Shown here: positions 1 through 7,959 of the stretch, in pieces | How the letters are laid out: the number at the start of each line of letters is the position of its first letter | Position numbering within the stretch: the first letter of the stretch is position 1 | NCBI RefSeq assembly: GCF_024125425.1 | Contig: NZ_JAMXWN010000016.1 | Coordinates: 1-60,784, forward strand | Direction of reading: 5' to 3' | Length of the DNA: 60,784 nucleotides | Source of the DNA: Sporolactobacillus kofuensis | GTDB lineage: Bacteria > Bacillota > Bacilli > Bacillales > Sporolactobacillaceae | The notes under the pieces: model-generated | The model's database searches: none | What the model was told of the DNA's origin: nothing | Seen by the model: the letters and a program-made list of their open reading frames with translations, nothing else | Translations under genes and position numbers: made by a program

Positions 1-83
1 ATGGTCAAAGTCCGATTGAATATCGGATTTCAACCACCGAGCAAGTCGCTTAAAACTATGTCCAACTTTTGGGGTTCATATCA
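1..83 (+). mobile_element. Right end of an IS3-family (IS150-like) insertion sequence
   Basis: The first 83 bases carry the end of a transposase frame followed by a terminal inverted repeat at 59-83 that begins TGTCCAACTTTTGGGG and ends in TCA. This matches from memory the right end typical of IS150-group elements (TGTC-AACTTTTTGGG...TCA). The left part lies outside the window, so whether the element is complete cannot be judged. The IS end lies only about 100 bases upstream of the YtxH gene, so it may supply or disrupt upstream regulation. Confidence 0.75.
3..53 (+). CDS. IS3-family transposase (OrfB), C-terminal end only
   Basis: Frame 3 encodes GQSPIEYRISTTEQVA and then stops. The motif G-x-S-P-x-x-Y-R is the usual extreme C-terminus of IS3-family DDE transposases (rve integrase core), and it is followed within six bases by the terminal inverted repeat, as expected. 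The rest of the gene is outside the window. No claim can be made about activity. Confidence 0.72.
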   Translation, partial: GQSPIEYRISTTEQVA

Positions 84-189
84 AAACGAGGGTTTTTTCA
101 TGGTTACCATTCAATTAAGTGATAAGCATCGGGCTCTAGGGTATAATAGAGTTAAGAAAAGAAGGCAAAATTAGCGAGGGGTGAACAAT

Positions 190-594
190 TTGGGTAAATT
201 TTTCTCGTACACAATCGGCGCTGTTGTTGGTGGACTTGTTGGCGGCACCATTGTCTTGCTGACCACACCAAAGAAAGGTGAGGAATTCAGAAATGACATA
301 AAGGATGCGGCAAGCACCATTCAACAGCCACTTAAAGATGCGGCCAACAGTATCTCAATGGTCAAAGATCGTGTTATTGCTTTGAAAGATGAGAGTATGC
401 CAATATTGAAATCAACAGTCAGCGACCTTGGTAATCTTTTGCAGGAATGGAAAGAAGATGTGCAGCCCTATCTGACCAAAATTAAAAATAATGTGGTTCA
501 ATTAGAGGCTGCGAAAGATAAATTAGCAAACAAAATGACAGAACATTCTCCTGAGAAGAAACCCGGAGAAGAAGAAACACCGCCTTCACTTTAA
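190..594 (+). CDS. YtxH-domain (YhaH-like) small membrane-anchored protein
   Basis: A 134-residue protein with a glycine-rich hydrophobic N-terminal segment (residues about 5-25), the family hallmark TPKKGEEFR just after it, and a long charged, helical C-terminal half ending in a Glu/Pro-rich tail. YtxH proteins are single-pass, often stress-induced envelope proteins of unknown biochemical role. I prefer TTG at 190 because the SD-like GAGGGGTGA at 176-184 sits six bases before it; a GTG at 181 lies inside that SD. A YtxH-type gene near prsA, as here, also occurs in B. subtilis (yhaH). A Rho-independent terminator follows immediately. Confidence 0.8.
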   Translation: MGKFFSYTIGAVVGGLVGGTIVLLTTPKKGEEFRNDIKDAASTIQQPLKDAANSISMVKDRVIALKDESMPILKSTVSDLGNLLQEWKEDVQPYLTKIKNNVVQLEAAKDKLANKMTEHSPEKKPGEEETPPSL

Positions 595-601
595 TTCATT
601 A

Positions 602-655
602 AAAGAGCGCCCGACCAGATGAGGATGTGACCTCTAAGGTTCGGACGCTCTTTTT
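602..655. terminator. Intrinsic terminator after the YtxH gene
   Basis: Inverted repeat AAAGAGCGCCCGA ... TCGGACGCTCTTT followed by T's. It lies between two convergent genes and could serve the forward YtxH gene and, less clearly, the reverse aminopeptidase gene. Confidence 0.8.
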
Positions 656-758
656 GATCGATTAACAAAAATTGGGCCAAAATCCAGTCCGGATTTTGCA
701 TCAATTGTGCTCCAATCGCTCCTTTATTACGTTAAAAGTACAGTACTTTTTTTTCTTT

Positions 759-1991
759 TTAAAATGCCCACATGCCATTGCGGAATACAGGTTCCCAATC
801 ACCTTCAGCATTTTCTCCATCAATATCCAATTGATCGGAACCGATCATAAAATCAACATGGATCAAGCTTTCATTGACTCCATGTTTCTTTAGTTCATCC
901 GTAGACATTTTCGTTCCGCCATCCAAACATGTCGGATAAGCTTTGCCAATGGCCAAATGACAAGAAGCGTTCTCATCAAATAGAGTAGTAAAGAAGACGA
1001 GACCGGATTTGGATATAGGAGAATTGTTCGGAACAAGCGCTACTTCGCCTAGATAATGTGAGCCGTCATCCGTCTCGATCATATGACTGATCAGTTCCTC
1101 GCCTTCCCGTGCATTGACGCTGGTGATGCGTCCATTCTCGAAACTGATGGACAATTTTTCAATCAGTTTCCCGCCATAGACCAGTGGGCGTGTTGCCATA
1201 ACCGTGCCATTTACTCCTGTTTTCAGTGGTAATGTGAATACTTCTTCTGTAGGGATATTAGGAACAAATGTCGTACCTGCACTGTTCACAGCTGCCCCAC
1301 CACTCCAAAGATAAGCAGGATCAAAAGCAATTTCCAAATCCGTCCCTGGTGCCTTATAATGCAATTTTCTATATTTTTTCTTATTTAAAATGGCTACTTT
1401 CTCAGCAAGCGTCTTCTTATGTTGTTCCCATTCTTGAACCGGATCTGCGCAATCAACGCGGGTCATCTTGAAAATAACATCCCAAAGATCGGCAAGTGCT
1501 AGTTCGCGGATCTTTCCCGGGAATAATTTCTTTGCCCATTCTACCGTAGGATAGATCAAGATGGTCCAGCTGACCCGATCAGACATACGATAATCATAGT
1601 AAGTATTTAAAGCACGCCACATTGTTTCTTGGTCAAGGGCTGCCTTTTTTGGATCAATGCCATCCATCATACCGATTCCCGTCGTTCGAATATCGATGCA
1701 TGCAGCGCCACGTTTTACAAGATCCTCCAGTTTATTTGCCTTCCAGATCGGATACTCACCAATGACATCTTCGGATGCATAATTCAAGCGTAATTGAGTC
1801 AGGTGATCATCAGTCCAATTAAAATACACACGTTTCGCACCGGCTTGATAGGCTTTCTCTGTGACGATCCGAACAAGCTCTCCAGCATCAATCGGTGCCT
1901 TGATCAGCACTTCTTGTCCGCTTTGTACATTCGCACCGACTTTTACTGCTAATTCTGCGTATTTTTCCAGTTTCTGAGCAAAGGTTTTCAA
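759..1991 (-). CDS. ampS: M29-family metallo-aminopeptidase (AmpS/PepS type)
   Basis: 410 residues, the usual length for cytosolic M29 aminopeptidases, which remove N-terminal residues from peptides using two metal ions. The C-terminal half has the expected ligands: Glu316 in GEVALVP, Glu340 and His345 in DENASCHLAIG, and His378/Asp380 in HVDFMIGS. The start is TTG at 1991 behind a GGGGGG-type ribosome site with about eight bases of spacing. It stands alone, convergent with the YtxH gene. It probably acts in intracellular peptide turnover. The exact substrate range cannot be read from sequence. Confidence 0.9.
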   Translation of the reverse strand: MKTFAQKLEKYAELAVKVGANVQSGQEVLIKAPIDAGELVRIVTEKAYQAGAKRVYFNWTDDHLTQLRLNYASEDVIGEYPIWKANKLEDLVKRGAACIDIRTTGIGMMDGIDPKKAALDQETMWRALNTYYDYRMSDRVSWTILIYPTVEWAKKLFPGKIRELALADLWDVIFKMTRVDCADPVQEWEQHKKTLAEKVAILNKKKYRKLHYKAPGTDLEIAFDPAYLWSGGAAVNSAGTTFVPNIPTEEVFTLPLKTGVNGTVMATRPLVYGGKLIEKLSISFENGRITSVNAREGEELISHMIETDDGSHYLGEVALVPNNSPISKSGLVFFTTLFDENASCHLAIGKAYPTCLDGGTKMSTDELKKHGVNESLIHVDFMIGSDQLDIDGENAEGDWEPVFRNGMWAF

Positions 1992-2095
1992 CGCAATCCC
2001 CCCTAATATGGTTCGTGCAAAGCATCAACTTTCTCTGTCTATTCTAACACTTGTATAGGCTATTAATGCAAGCGGTATCAAGGTTAGATCCTACC

Positions 2096-2692
2096 TCAAT
2101 TTGTCTGATGTACGCTGAACGTCACGTCATTCTTCGGCAAATTCATCGTCTCCGCTCGTAAATAAAGGCCTTTTTGAACCTGAACACGAGTCAGATTAAT
2201 ATAGATTTGGCGCTTATTCGGTTGAATAACGACCCATTTAGGGAATTTTGAACCGCTCTTTAGGAAGCTCAGCACTTGTTTGTCAGGCAAGGGCAAACTG
2301 CCTAATTTGACATTTGTCTCTTTCAATACCACGTCACCATTGGAGACGGTTGGCGTAAACGTTAATGAAAAAGGGATTGCTGTAAACAAGAGTTTATATT
2401 TTCCGTTCAGTACCAGCTGGTCATTAATGTCGACATGATAGGATAGCCGTTTATTGCGATTTGAATCGATCTGATCATTGATCATGTTTTCGAGTTGCTG
2501 CTTATTTGCCTGTACAGAAAAAATAGCATGTCCTTGCGTCCGGTCTGTACGCGGCAGTGGTGCATCTTTCGTTGAGAAGCCATTTGTAATCATCCCTACA
2601 ATAACCAATAAGGCAACCACTTCAAGAATGAGAAAAGTTAGAAATGCAAATTTCCACATATTAAGTTTTCCGACATGTCTCGCTGAATTCAA
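2096..2692 (-). CDS. YpmS-like DUF2140 membrane-anchored protein
   Basis: 198 residues: one transmembrane segment at about 13-36, then an extracytoplasmic domain with the DUF2140 pattern of paired beta strands (PLPDKQVLSFL, FPKWVVIQPNKRQIYINL). YpmS-family proteins are conserved in Bacillales and have no assigned reaction. The start TTG at 2692 has AAAGGAAG seven bases upstream. The gene is transcribed away from prsA, and the intergenic space carries repeat copy A. Confidence 0.75.
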   Translation of the reverse strand: MNSARHVGKLNMWKFAFLTFLILEVVALLVIVGMITNGFSTKDAPLPRTDRTQGHAIFSVQANKQQLENMINDQIDSNRNKRLSYHVDINDQLVLNGKYKLLFTAIPFSLTFTPTVSNGDVVLKETNVKLGSLPLPDKQVLSFLKSGSKFPKWVVIQPNKRQIYINLTRVQVQKGLYLRAETMNLPKNDVTFSVHQTN

Positions 2693-3126
2693 TCGAATAC
2701 TTCCTTTCTATTTCTTCCTTATAAGAAAACTGAGGCACGCATAACTTTTGCCCACAATTACGTTTTCTATAATTTTCTTATTATAGCGCATTTCTAATGC
2801 TGTGCGAACCAAATCACGCGCATCGATGAGGAGACTCGCGGATTGCCCGCGGCAAGCGAGCAATCGAAGCGCAATGGATACAAATAAAAACGAGCGGTTT
2901 TTGCCTAGTGTTTACTATTCAGATGACATTCCGAGAATCGCTTGGCACATACAATTTCTAACCCGACCTCGACAATCAATACTCTAATACGTTAAAATGG
3001 ACAGTGTTTACAAGCTGTATTTCATAGAACACAGTAGAAAATATTACTGCGTCATGCGACGGATAACCGCAAGTTGATGCGAAATACTGTTGTAATGTGG
3101 AACATTATAAAATAGGAGTGGACGTC
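2693..3126. other. Intergenic region between divergent ypmS-like gene and prsA
   Basis: 434 bases without a credible gene. It holds the reverse-strand ribosome site of the upstream gene, dispersed repeat copy A (2824-2905) and the prsA leader. Short open frames here lack ribosome sites and coding character. I see no convincing promoter hexamer pair for prsA. Confidence 0.7.
2824..2905 (+). repeat. Dispersed intergenic repeat, copy A (5' part missing or diverged)
   Basis: It contains GAGGAGACTCGCGGATTGCC followed by GGCAAGCGAGCAATCGAAGC, then an A-rich stretch and a GGTTTTTGCC end. The central block is nearly identical to copy B and is recognisable in copies C, D, E and F. CGCGG and CCGCG can pair as a small stem. 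The left half seen in copies B, D and F is not recognisable here. Confidence 0.7.
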
Positions 3127-4017
3127 TTGAAGAAGCTAATGATGGTTCTAGCTGCCGTTATTGTACTCGCAAGCCTTGCAGCCTGCGGTAACGGTGGAGA
3201 TAACGCCGTTGTTGTAAAAACGAAAAGCGGCAATATTACAAAAGAAGATTTTTATAATGAATTGAAGAAAACGAATGGTGAAGCGGTACTTCAGAATCTC
3301 GTCTATGAAAAATTGCTTGAAAAAAAATATAATGTCTCGAAAAAAGCAGTCGACGCGAAATTCAATCAAGTACGCAAAACATTCTCTACTGAAGCTCAAT
3401 TCAAACAAGCACTTGCTCAAAATAATCTGACTGAAGCTCAATTTAGACGTCAGATCAAAGATTCTTTAATGATGACTAAAGCACAGCAAGACGGCGTCAA
3501 GGTTAATGATAAAGTTCTTAAAGATTACTACAATAAGAACAAGATTCAATTAACTGAACTTAAAGCAAGCCACATTTTAATCAAGAGCAAAAAGACTGCC
3601 CAGTCTGTTTTGAAAAAAGTTAAAAGTGGAGCTGACTTCGCAAAACTGGCAAAACAATACTCCATTGATACCGGATCCAAGGATAAAGGCGGCGAGCTTG
3701 GCTGGTTTAAACAATCAACAATGGTACCGGAATTCAGTAATGCAGCGATGAAACTTAAGGTTGGACAGATTAGCCCGCTTGTTTATTCCAGTACTGATGG
3801 CGGTTATCATATCATTAAACTTGAAGGAAAAAAAGATGCTTATAAAGATCTAAAATCTTCAGTTAAAGAAGCTTATCTTGCAAGCAAGGAAAAATCACAA
3901 GATGAAGTGATTAAAAGCCTGATCAAGAAAGCGGATGTTCAAGTTAAAGATAAAGAATTCAAGGACATCTTTGATAGCTCTGCAACAACATCAACTCCAA
4001 CAACTACACAGCAATAA
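3127..4017 (+). CDS. prsA: PrsA peptidyl-prolyl isomerase lipoprotein (extracellular foldase)
   Basis: Membrane-anchored parvulin-type foldase that helps exported proteins fold outside the membrane. The 296-residue product starts at TTG 3127 (AGGAG at 3114-3118) and has a lipoprotein signal MKKLMM...ASLAAC, with Cys20 as lipidation site. The PpiC domain spans roughly residues 130-235 (ASHILIKS, GGELGWF, YHIIKLEG). The tail is Thr/Ser-rich. A strong terminator follows. The position beside yhaL, yhaM and yhaN copies the B. subtilis arrangement, and a CssRS-like secretion-stress system is only a few kilobases away. Confidence 0.95.
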   Translation: MKKLMMVLAAVIVLASLAACGNGGDNAVVVKTKSGNITKEDFYNELKKTNGEAVLQNLVYEKLLEKKYNVSKKAVDAKFNQVRKTFSTEAQFKQALAQNNLTEAQFRRQIKDSLMMTKAQQDGVKVNDKVLKDYYNKNKIQLTELKASHILIKSKKTAQSVLKKVKSGADFAKLAKQYSIDTGSKDKGGELGWFKQSTMVPEFSNAAMKLKVGQISPLVYSSTDGGYHIIKLEGKKDAYKDLKSSVKEAYLASKEKSQDEVIKSLIKKADVQVKDKEFKDIFDSSATTSTPTTTQQ

Positions 4018-4020
4018 AAC

Positions 4021-4066
4021 AAAGAGCCTCAGCAAGAATCAAGTGATTCTGTTGAGGCTCTTTTTG
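4021..4066 (+). terminator. prsA terminator
   Basis: AAAGAGCCTCAGCAAGAATC pairs with GATTCTGTTGAGGCTCTTTTT; a long stem with a U tract begins right after the prsA stop. Confidence 0.92.
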
Positions 4067-4103
4067 ACAGAAAAGATAGCATAAACCTTCTTGCTCAAAA
4101 TGT

Positions 4104-4255
4104 AGCGAAGATGCGAGACGCCTACGGAATCAGGTGCCAGCGAGATCCCGCAGATCTCAGCCTGTACAAGGAAGACTCACGGTTCCATCGTGGCAAGCGA
4201 GTAATCGAATGTAATGAAGACAACATAAGGACTGGACGGCTTTTTGCCCGGTCTT
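4104..4255 (+). repeat. Dispersed intergenic repeat, copy B (long form)
   Basis: Long form: a left block (GATGCGAGACGCC, then CGAGATCCCGCAGATCTCAG), a central block (AAGACTCACGG ... GGCAAGCGAGTAATCGAA), and a right end GGACGGCTTTTTGCC. It lies in the convergent space between prsA and yhaL. The central and right blocks match copy A; the left block matches copies D and F. Confidence 0.72.
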
Positions 4256-4316
4256 TCTTTAACCACTGGGTAACCGAAACATAATCGAAACGAAAAAAGA
4301 TCCGAAAGCCTGTCAA

Positions 4317-4610
4317 TTAAGACATGGCTCTCGGATCTTTGCGGTTTCTACGACGTTCTTTTTCAGCGTCTATTCTTTTCATATACACATTACCTTGCTG
4401 TTCAACCCATTCCTCATCAAGATCCTTATCTTGCTTTGATAAGTGAAAGGCTTGATAACCGCTGAAGATAATTCCGGCTACGACCAAATACACCCACCAA
4501 GCAACACTTTCAATTTTATCAAGTATCGGACCGATCAAACCGAATTGTTGCATCATGAACAGTAAGAAAAGCAAAGCAACTGCAACCAGTGAACGTTTGG
4601 CTTGTTTCAT
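4317..4610 (-). CDS. yhaL: YhaL-family sporulation-associated membrane protein
   Basis: 97 residues with an N-terminal hydrophobic region holding two closely spaced segments (about 7-25 and 37-55), then a charged C-terminal helix (LDEEWVEQQGNVYMKRI). The family (Sporulation_YhaL) is small and has no known reaction. The location between prsA and yhaM supports the assignment. It is somewhat longer than the B. subtilis protein as I remember it. Confidence 0.78.
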   Translation of the reverse strand: MKQAKRSLVAVALLFLLFMMQQFGLIGPILDKIESVAWWVYLVVAGIIFSGYQAFHLSKQDKDLDEEWVEQQGNVYMKRIDAEKERRRNRKDPRAMS

Positions 4611-4707
4611 TGTCTCGCCTCCATCAAGCTCGATGACGTTTGTCCATCATTTGTTTTCACATAGATACTCTATGCGGGAGACAAGGCGTTTATGCTCTAT
4701 TCCGTCC

Positions 4708-5691
4708 TTAATCTTCGTTCTGGTTTATGCCACTTTCCGCTTCGCTTGAATCAAAAGATGGTCGATATAAGGAACGATTATTCATAGCAAAAATTCGTTC
4801 TGAGAATTCACCAGGACGCGTCTTACGAACTGCACGCGTCATCACATTGATCTTCGCATCCATATCATCAAGGATATGCAGGATCTCAGCTTCCTTAAAG
4901 AGCGGCGGTTTTGGACTTCCCCATTCTGGATTTTCATGATGACTAAGTACCATATGTTGTAGCAACAAAACTTCCTCTCGATCGCTAATCCCCAATTCAT
5001 CGGCCGTCTTGCCAATATTATCAATCATAATGGATATATGGCCGAGAAGATTACCAGTTAGCGTATAGCTCGTCGCTGTAACTCCGGATAACTCGACAAG
5101 CTTGCCCATATCATGAATAATGATTCCGGCATAAAGTAAATCTTTATTGATTTCCGGATACATGTTGACGACCGCTTTAGCCATATCGAGCATGCAGCAG
5201 ACATGATAGGCTAACCCTGAAAGAAAATTATGATGAATGCTCACAGCAGCAGGATATTCAAAAAAGTCTTTATGATGCTTTTTTAATAGAGCACGTGTCA
5301 AACGTTGTATAACTGGATTTTTAATCTCAAAAAGATATTGAGTAATCTTCTCATTTAGCTCATCAATAGATAATGGGGCTGCCATAACCAGGTCAGCTTT
5401 ATTAATGGCATCCTCTTCCGAAGCCGGACGAATGGTGCGGATCTTAAATTGATTTCTGCCCCTAAAGGTCGTTATGTCACCTTCAACCAAAACAACAACC
5501 CCAGGTACATAATTATTCTCATCCTCATTCGTGCTTCCCCAAAGCTTCGATTCAATGTCGCCTGTCTTATCCTGAAGCATAATCGTAAGAAAAGGTTTTC
5601 CATTACTTGCCAATCCTTTAGACACGCTTTTTATCAACAGGTATTCATGAACGTGCTCGCCTTCTTTATAAAATGCGATTCCTTTCACCAT
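4708..5691 (-). CDS. yhaM: 3'-5' exoribonuclease YhaM (OB-fold plus HD domain)
   Basis: 327 residues. The N-terminal OB fold (about 15-95; FLTIMLQDKTGDIESKLWG) binds nucleic acid, and the HD phosphohydrolase domain (about 160-285) has HHNFLSGLAYHV, IIIHDMGKLVEL and LQHMVLSHHE, giving the metal-binding histidines and aspartate. YhaM trims the 3' ends of RNA in Firmicutes. The ribosome site AAAGGAAGGG precedes ATG 5691. In B. subtilis yhaM adjoins yhaN; here a two-component system lies between them. Confidence 0.93.
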   Translation of the reverse strand: MVKGIAFYKEGEHVHEYLLIKSVSKGLASNGKPFLTIMLQDKTGDIESKLWGSTNEDENNYVPGVVVLVEGDITTFRGRNQFKIRTIRPASEEDAINKADLVMAAPLSIDELNEKITQYLFEIKNPVIQRLTRALLKKHHKDFFEYPAAVSIHHNFLSGLAYHVCCMLDMAKAVVNMYPEINKDLLYAGIIIHDMGKLVELSGVTATSYTLTGNLLGHISIMIDNIGKTADELGISDREEVLLLQHMVLSHHENPEWGSPKPPLFKEAEILHILDDMDAKINVMTRAVRKTRPGEFSERIFAMNNRSLYRPSFDSSEAESGINQNED

Positions 5692-5788
5692 GAACCCTTC
5701 CTTTCAAAATGGCGCTCTGTGCAGCCATTCTTTTCTCCATGAAAATGCACTGATTGACGGTTAGAAACACGCGTCAGTCAGGTCTTCT

Positions 5789-7183
5789 CTATTCTATCTT
5801 ATCAGATACTCCGTTTTGTTTCTCATGAGGTGGTGCAGGCAGATTCATTTCAAACGCAACACCATCAGCAATGTTCCTAACATTGATCGTACCATGATGA
5901 TTATTGGCAATTTTCTTGACAATTGCCAAACCTAAACCAAATTGACCTTTCTCGCCTTTTTGAAATGGCTCAAACATCACTTTTCGTTCATGATCCGGAA
6001 TAGGTTGCCCATCATTCCTTACGGTAATCACTGTTCTTAATGAGCCATTTCCATCAGCTTCCATCCATATATTATGAACAGCATAGCGCAAGGCATTTTC
6101 TACTAGGTTTTCAAGTACAGTCTGGAGCTGTTCCCGATCTGCATAGACGATGGTCTCGCCACCAGTGACGTGAATTTCTATTGTCGATCGCTGAACCATT
6201 AATCGTTTTCGTACGAGGCTTGCAAGTTCCCCGAAACGAATCCTAGAGTAACGCATCGCTTTGTTCCCTAATGAATCAAAACGAGTAAAATACAGTAATT
6301 TTCGAACACGTTTCTCCATTTGTTGCGATTCTCGAATGATAATGTCCATTGAATCATCCAATCCGCCTTTAGGAAAAATGCCATCCTTCACCGATTGCGC
6401 ATAGCTCTGCACGATCATAATCGGTGTTTTTAATTCGTGAGAAGCTTGTTGGAGAAACACCTTTTGTGATTGATCATAGTTTATTAAGTTGAGACGCATT
6501 TCTTCAAATTGTGCAGAAAGACGTTCAAATTCTACGTCACCTTTCCACTCAAACGGCTTCTCCCAATTCAGTTTCGAGATTTCTTTAAATCGCCTACCCA
6601 GTATATCCAGCGGACGTTTCAAATAACGTGCTAACAAGAAAGCCAAGAATAAGCTGAGAATACTCGCGAGAACAAATGTGAAAATAAGACGACTCCACAA
6701 GCTTTCTGCTAACTCATTATTATAAGTATCCCACATATATGAAATCAGATAACCATTCATTCCATCTATTCGAATGCGTCTCACAACGAAATACATTGTT
6801 GAATTATTGGTCTTAAGCGTATAGCGAGCAAGTAGACTCTTCTGATGCCCGATCTTTCGTTTCATCTTCATCAATGTGGAATGATTCAATTGTGTACGAC
6901 CGATAATCGTTTCAAATTGATTATTTACCATTAGCGTCCAAATAGAGCTGGTTGATTCATGATCATGAACTTTTGCTCCTGGATTATCAACACCATAGCC
7001 CCCGGTTAACTCTTGAAACCCCAACATCTGCTGCACTTCAATGGTTCGATAAGTATTTTCTTTTAATGTGCTTTGTATCGAGTAAGGATAGACAATGATC
7101 AGAATTATTCCGATGAGTAACTCAAGCGACGCAAAGCATATCCAGATTCGCTTCGTCAGAGTCATTTTAAAAGGTAATTTCAT
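5789..7183 (-). CDS. cssS: CssS-like sensor histidine kinase (secretion stress)
   Basis: 464-residue membrane kinase: TM1 about 13-33, extracytoplasmic sensor about 34-165, TM2 about 166-188, HAMP, then the H box SHELKTPIMIVQSYAQ around residue 250 and a HATPase domain with N and G boxes (ENLVENALRYA, GLGLAIVKKI). The phrase SYAQSVKDGIFPKG after the H box is, as I recall it, characteristic of CssS, which detects misfolded exported protein and induces HtrA-type proteases. Its start overlaps the response-regulator stop by four bases. The substrate and signal are inferred from similarity and from the nearby prsA. Confidence 0.78.
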   Translation of the reverse strand: MKLPFKMTLTKRIWICFASLELLIGIILIIVYPYSIQSTLKENTYRTIEVQQMLGFQELTGGYGVDNPGAKVHDHESTSSIWTLMVNNQFETIIGRTQLNHSTLMKMKRKIGHQKSLLARYTLKTNNSTMYFVVRRIRIDGMNGYLISYMWDTYNNELAESLWSRLIFTFVLASILSLFLAFLLARYLKRPLDILGRRFKEISKLNWEKPFEWKGDVEFERLSAQFEEMRLNLINYDQSQKVFLQQASHELKTPIMIVQSYAQSVKDGIFPKGGLDDSMDIIIRESQQMEKRVRKLLYFTRFDSLGNKAMRYSRIRFGELASLVRKRLMVQRSTIEIHVTGGETIVYADREQLQTVLENLVENALRYAVHNIWMEADGNGSLRTVITVRNDGQPIPDHERKVMFEPFQKGEKGQFGLGLAIVKKIANNHHGTINVRNIADGVAFEMNLPAPPHEKQNGVSDKIE

Positions 7184-7857
7184 GAGACAATCCTATATCC
7201 TGAGCCATAGACGGTTTCAAGTGATAAACGCCCCATTTTTCTACGAATTCGCCGAACCACGTCATCCACAGCTCGATCCGAACCTACATAATCCTCACCC
7301 CATACCTCGGTAAGAATATCTTGTCTTGATTTCGCAACATTTACATTTTCCATCAAGTAGAGTAATACATCAAATTCTTTGGTGGTCAGTTCGATGGATT
7401 GGTTTTCTTCATCAAAAACCTTTCGGCGAACGACATCAAGTTGATATTTGGAAACCACCATACGGTTTTCATGGATACCTGCCCCATAGACACGATGAAG
7501 TAGATTTTTCACTCGAATTACAAGTTCTTTTGGTAGAAAAGGCTTGGCCAGATAATCATCACTGCCCAATTCCAGTCCAAGAATTTTATCCAAATCCTGA
7601 TCTCTTGCTGAAATGAAGATTACAGGTTGTTCCGAATGATTCTCCTTAATCTTTCGAATCAAGTCATACCCCGACATACCGGGTAACATAATATCCAATA
7701 TCCATAAATGGACGCCGTTATGCATATAGTCCAACGCTTCTTCAGCTGTATGAAAAACAGAGACTTCCCATCCTTCATTCTCCAAGTACGCTTTTAGAAT
7801 GGAAGACAAACTCTCCTCATCTTCGACTAGATTAATTTTATAGTGTGTCTCAGTCAT
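7180..7857 (-). CDS. cssR: CssR-like OmpR-family response regulator
   Basis: 225 residues: receiver domain with phospho-acceptor Asp55 in HLWILDIMLPG, Lys in DDYLAKPFLP, and a C-terminal winged helix (VDDVVRRIRRKM, ETVYGSGYR). Several blocks (VIFISARDQDLD, LGLELGSDDY, KPFLPKELVIRV) are what I remember from CssR of B. subtilis, so I call it CssR rather than a generic OmpR regulator. It is co-transcribed with the kinase by a four-base overlap. Its targets are probably htrA-like genes outside the window. Confidence 0.8.
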   Translation of the reverse strand: MTETHYKINLVEDEESLSSILKAYLENEGWEVSVFHTAEEALDYMHNGVHLWILDIMLPGMSGYDLIRKIKENHSEQPVIFISARDQDLDKILGLELGSDDYLAKPFLPKELVIRVKNLLHRVYGAGIHENRMVVSKYQLDVVRRKVFDEENQSIELTTKEFDVLLYLMENVNVAKSRQDILTEVWGEDYVGSDRAVDDVVRRIRRKMGRLSLETVYGSGYRIVS

Positions 7858-7959
7858 AGTGAAATCATCCTTATTTGCAACATATTCTAAACAAATTATA
7901 GCATGCAGGCGAACTCAATAAGATAAATGAAATAAATTTCACAAAGAATACGTTCAAAA

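Noticed and set aside
140-147. GGGTATAAT as a sigma-B or sigma-A -10 for the YtxH gene
   Set aside because: The -10 hexamer is good, but I could not find a matching -35 at a normal distance, so I did not list a promoter.
1-174. 57-codon frame starting at the first base (MVKVRLNIGF...)
   Set aside because: It runs out of phase over the IS transposase tail and terminal repeat; frame 3 carries the recognisable transposase C-terminus.
2802-2987. Short forward frame over repeat copy A
   Set aside because: It lies within the dispersed repeat and has no ribosome site; apparent coding is a by-product of the repeat's composition.
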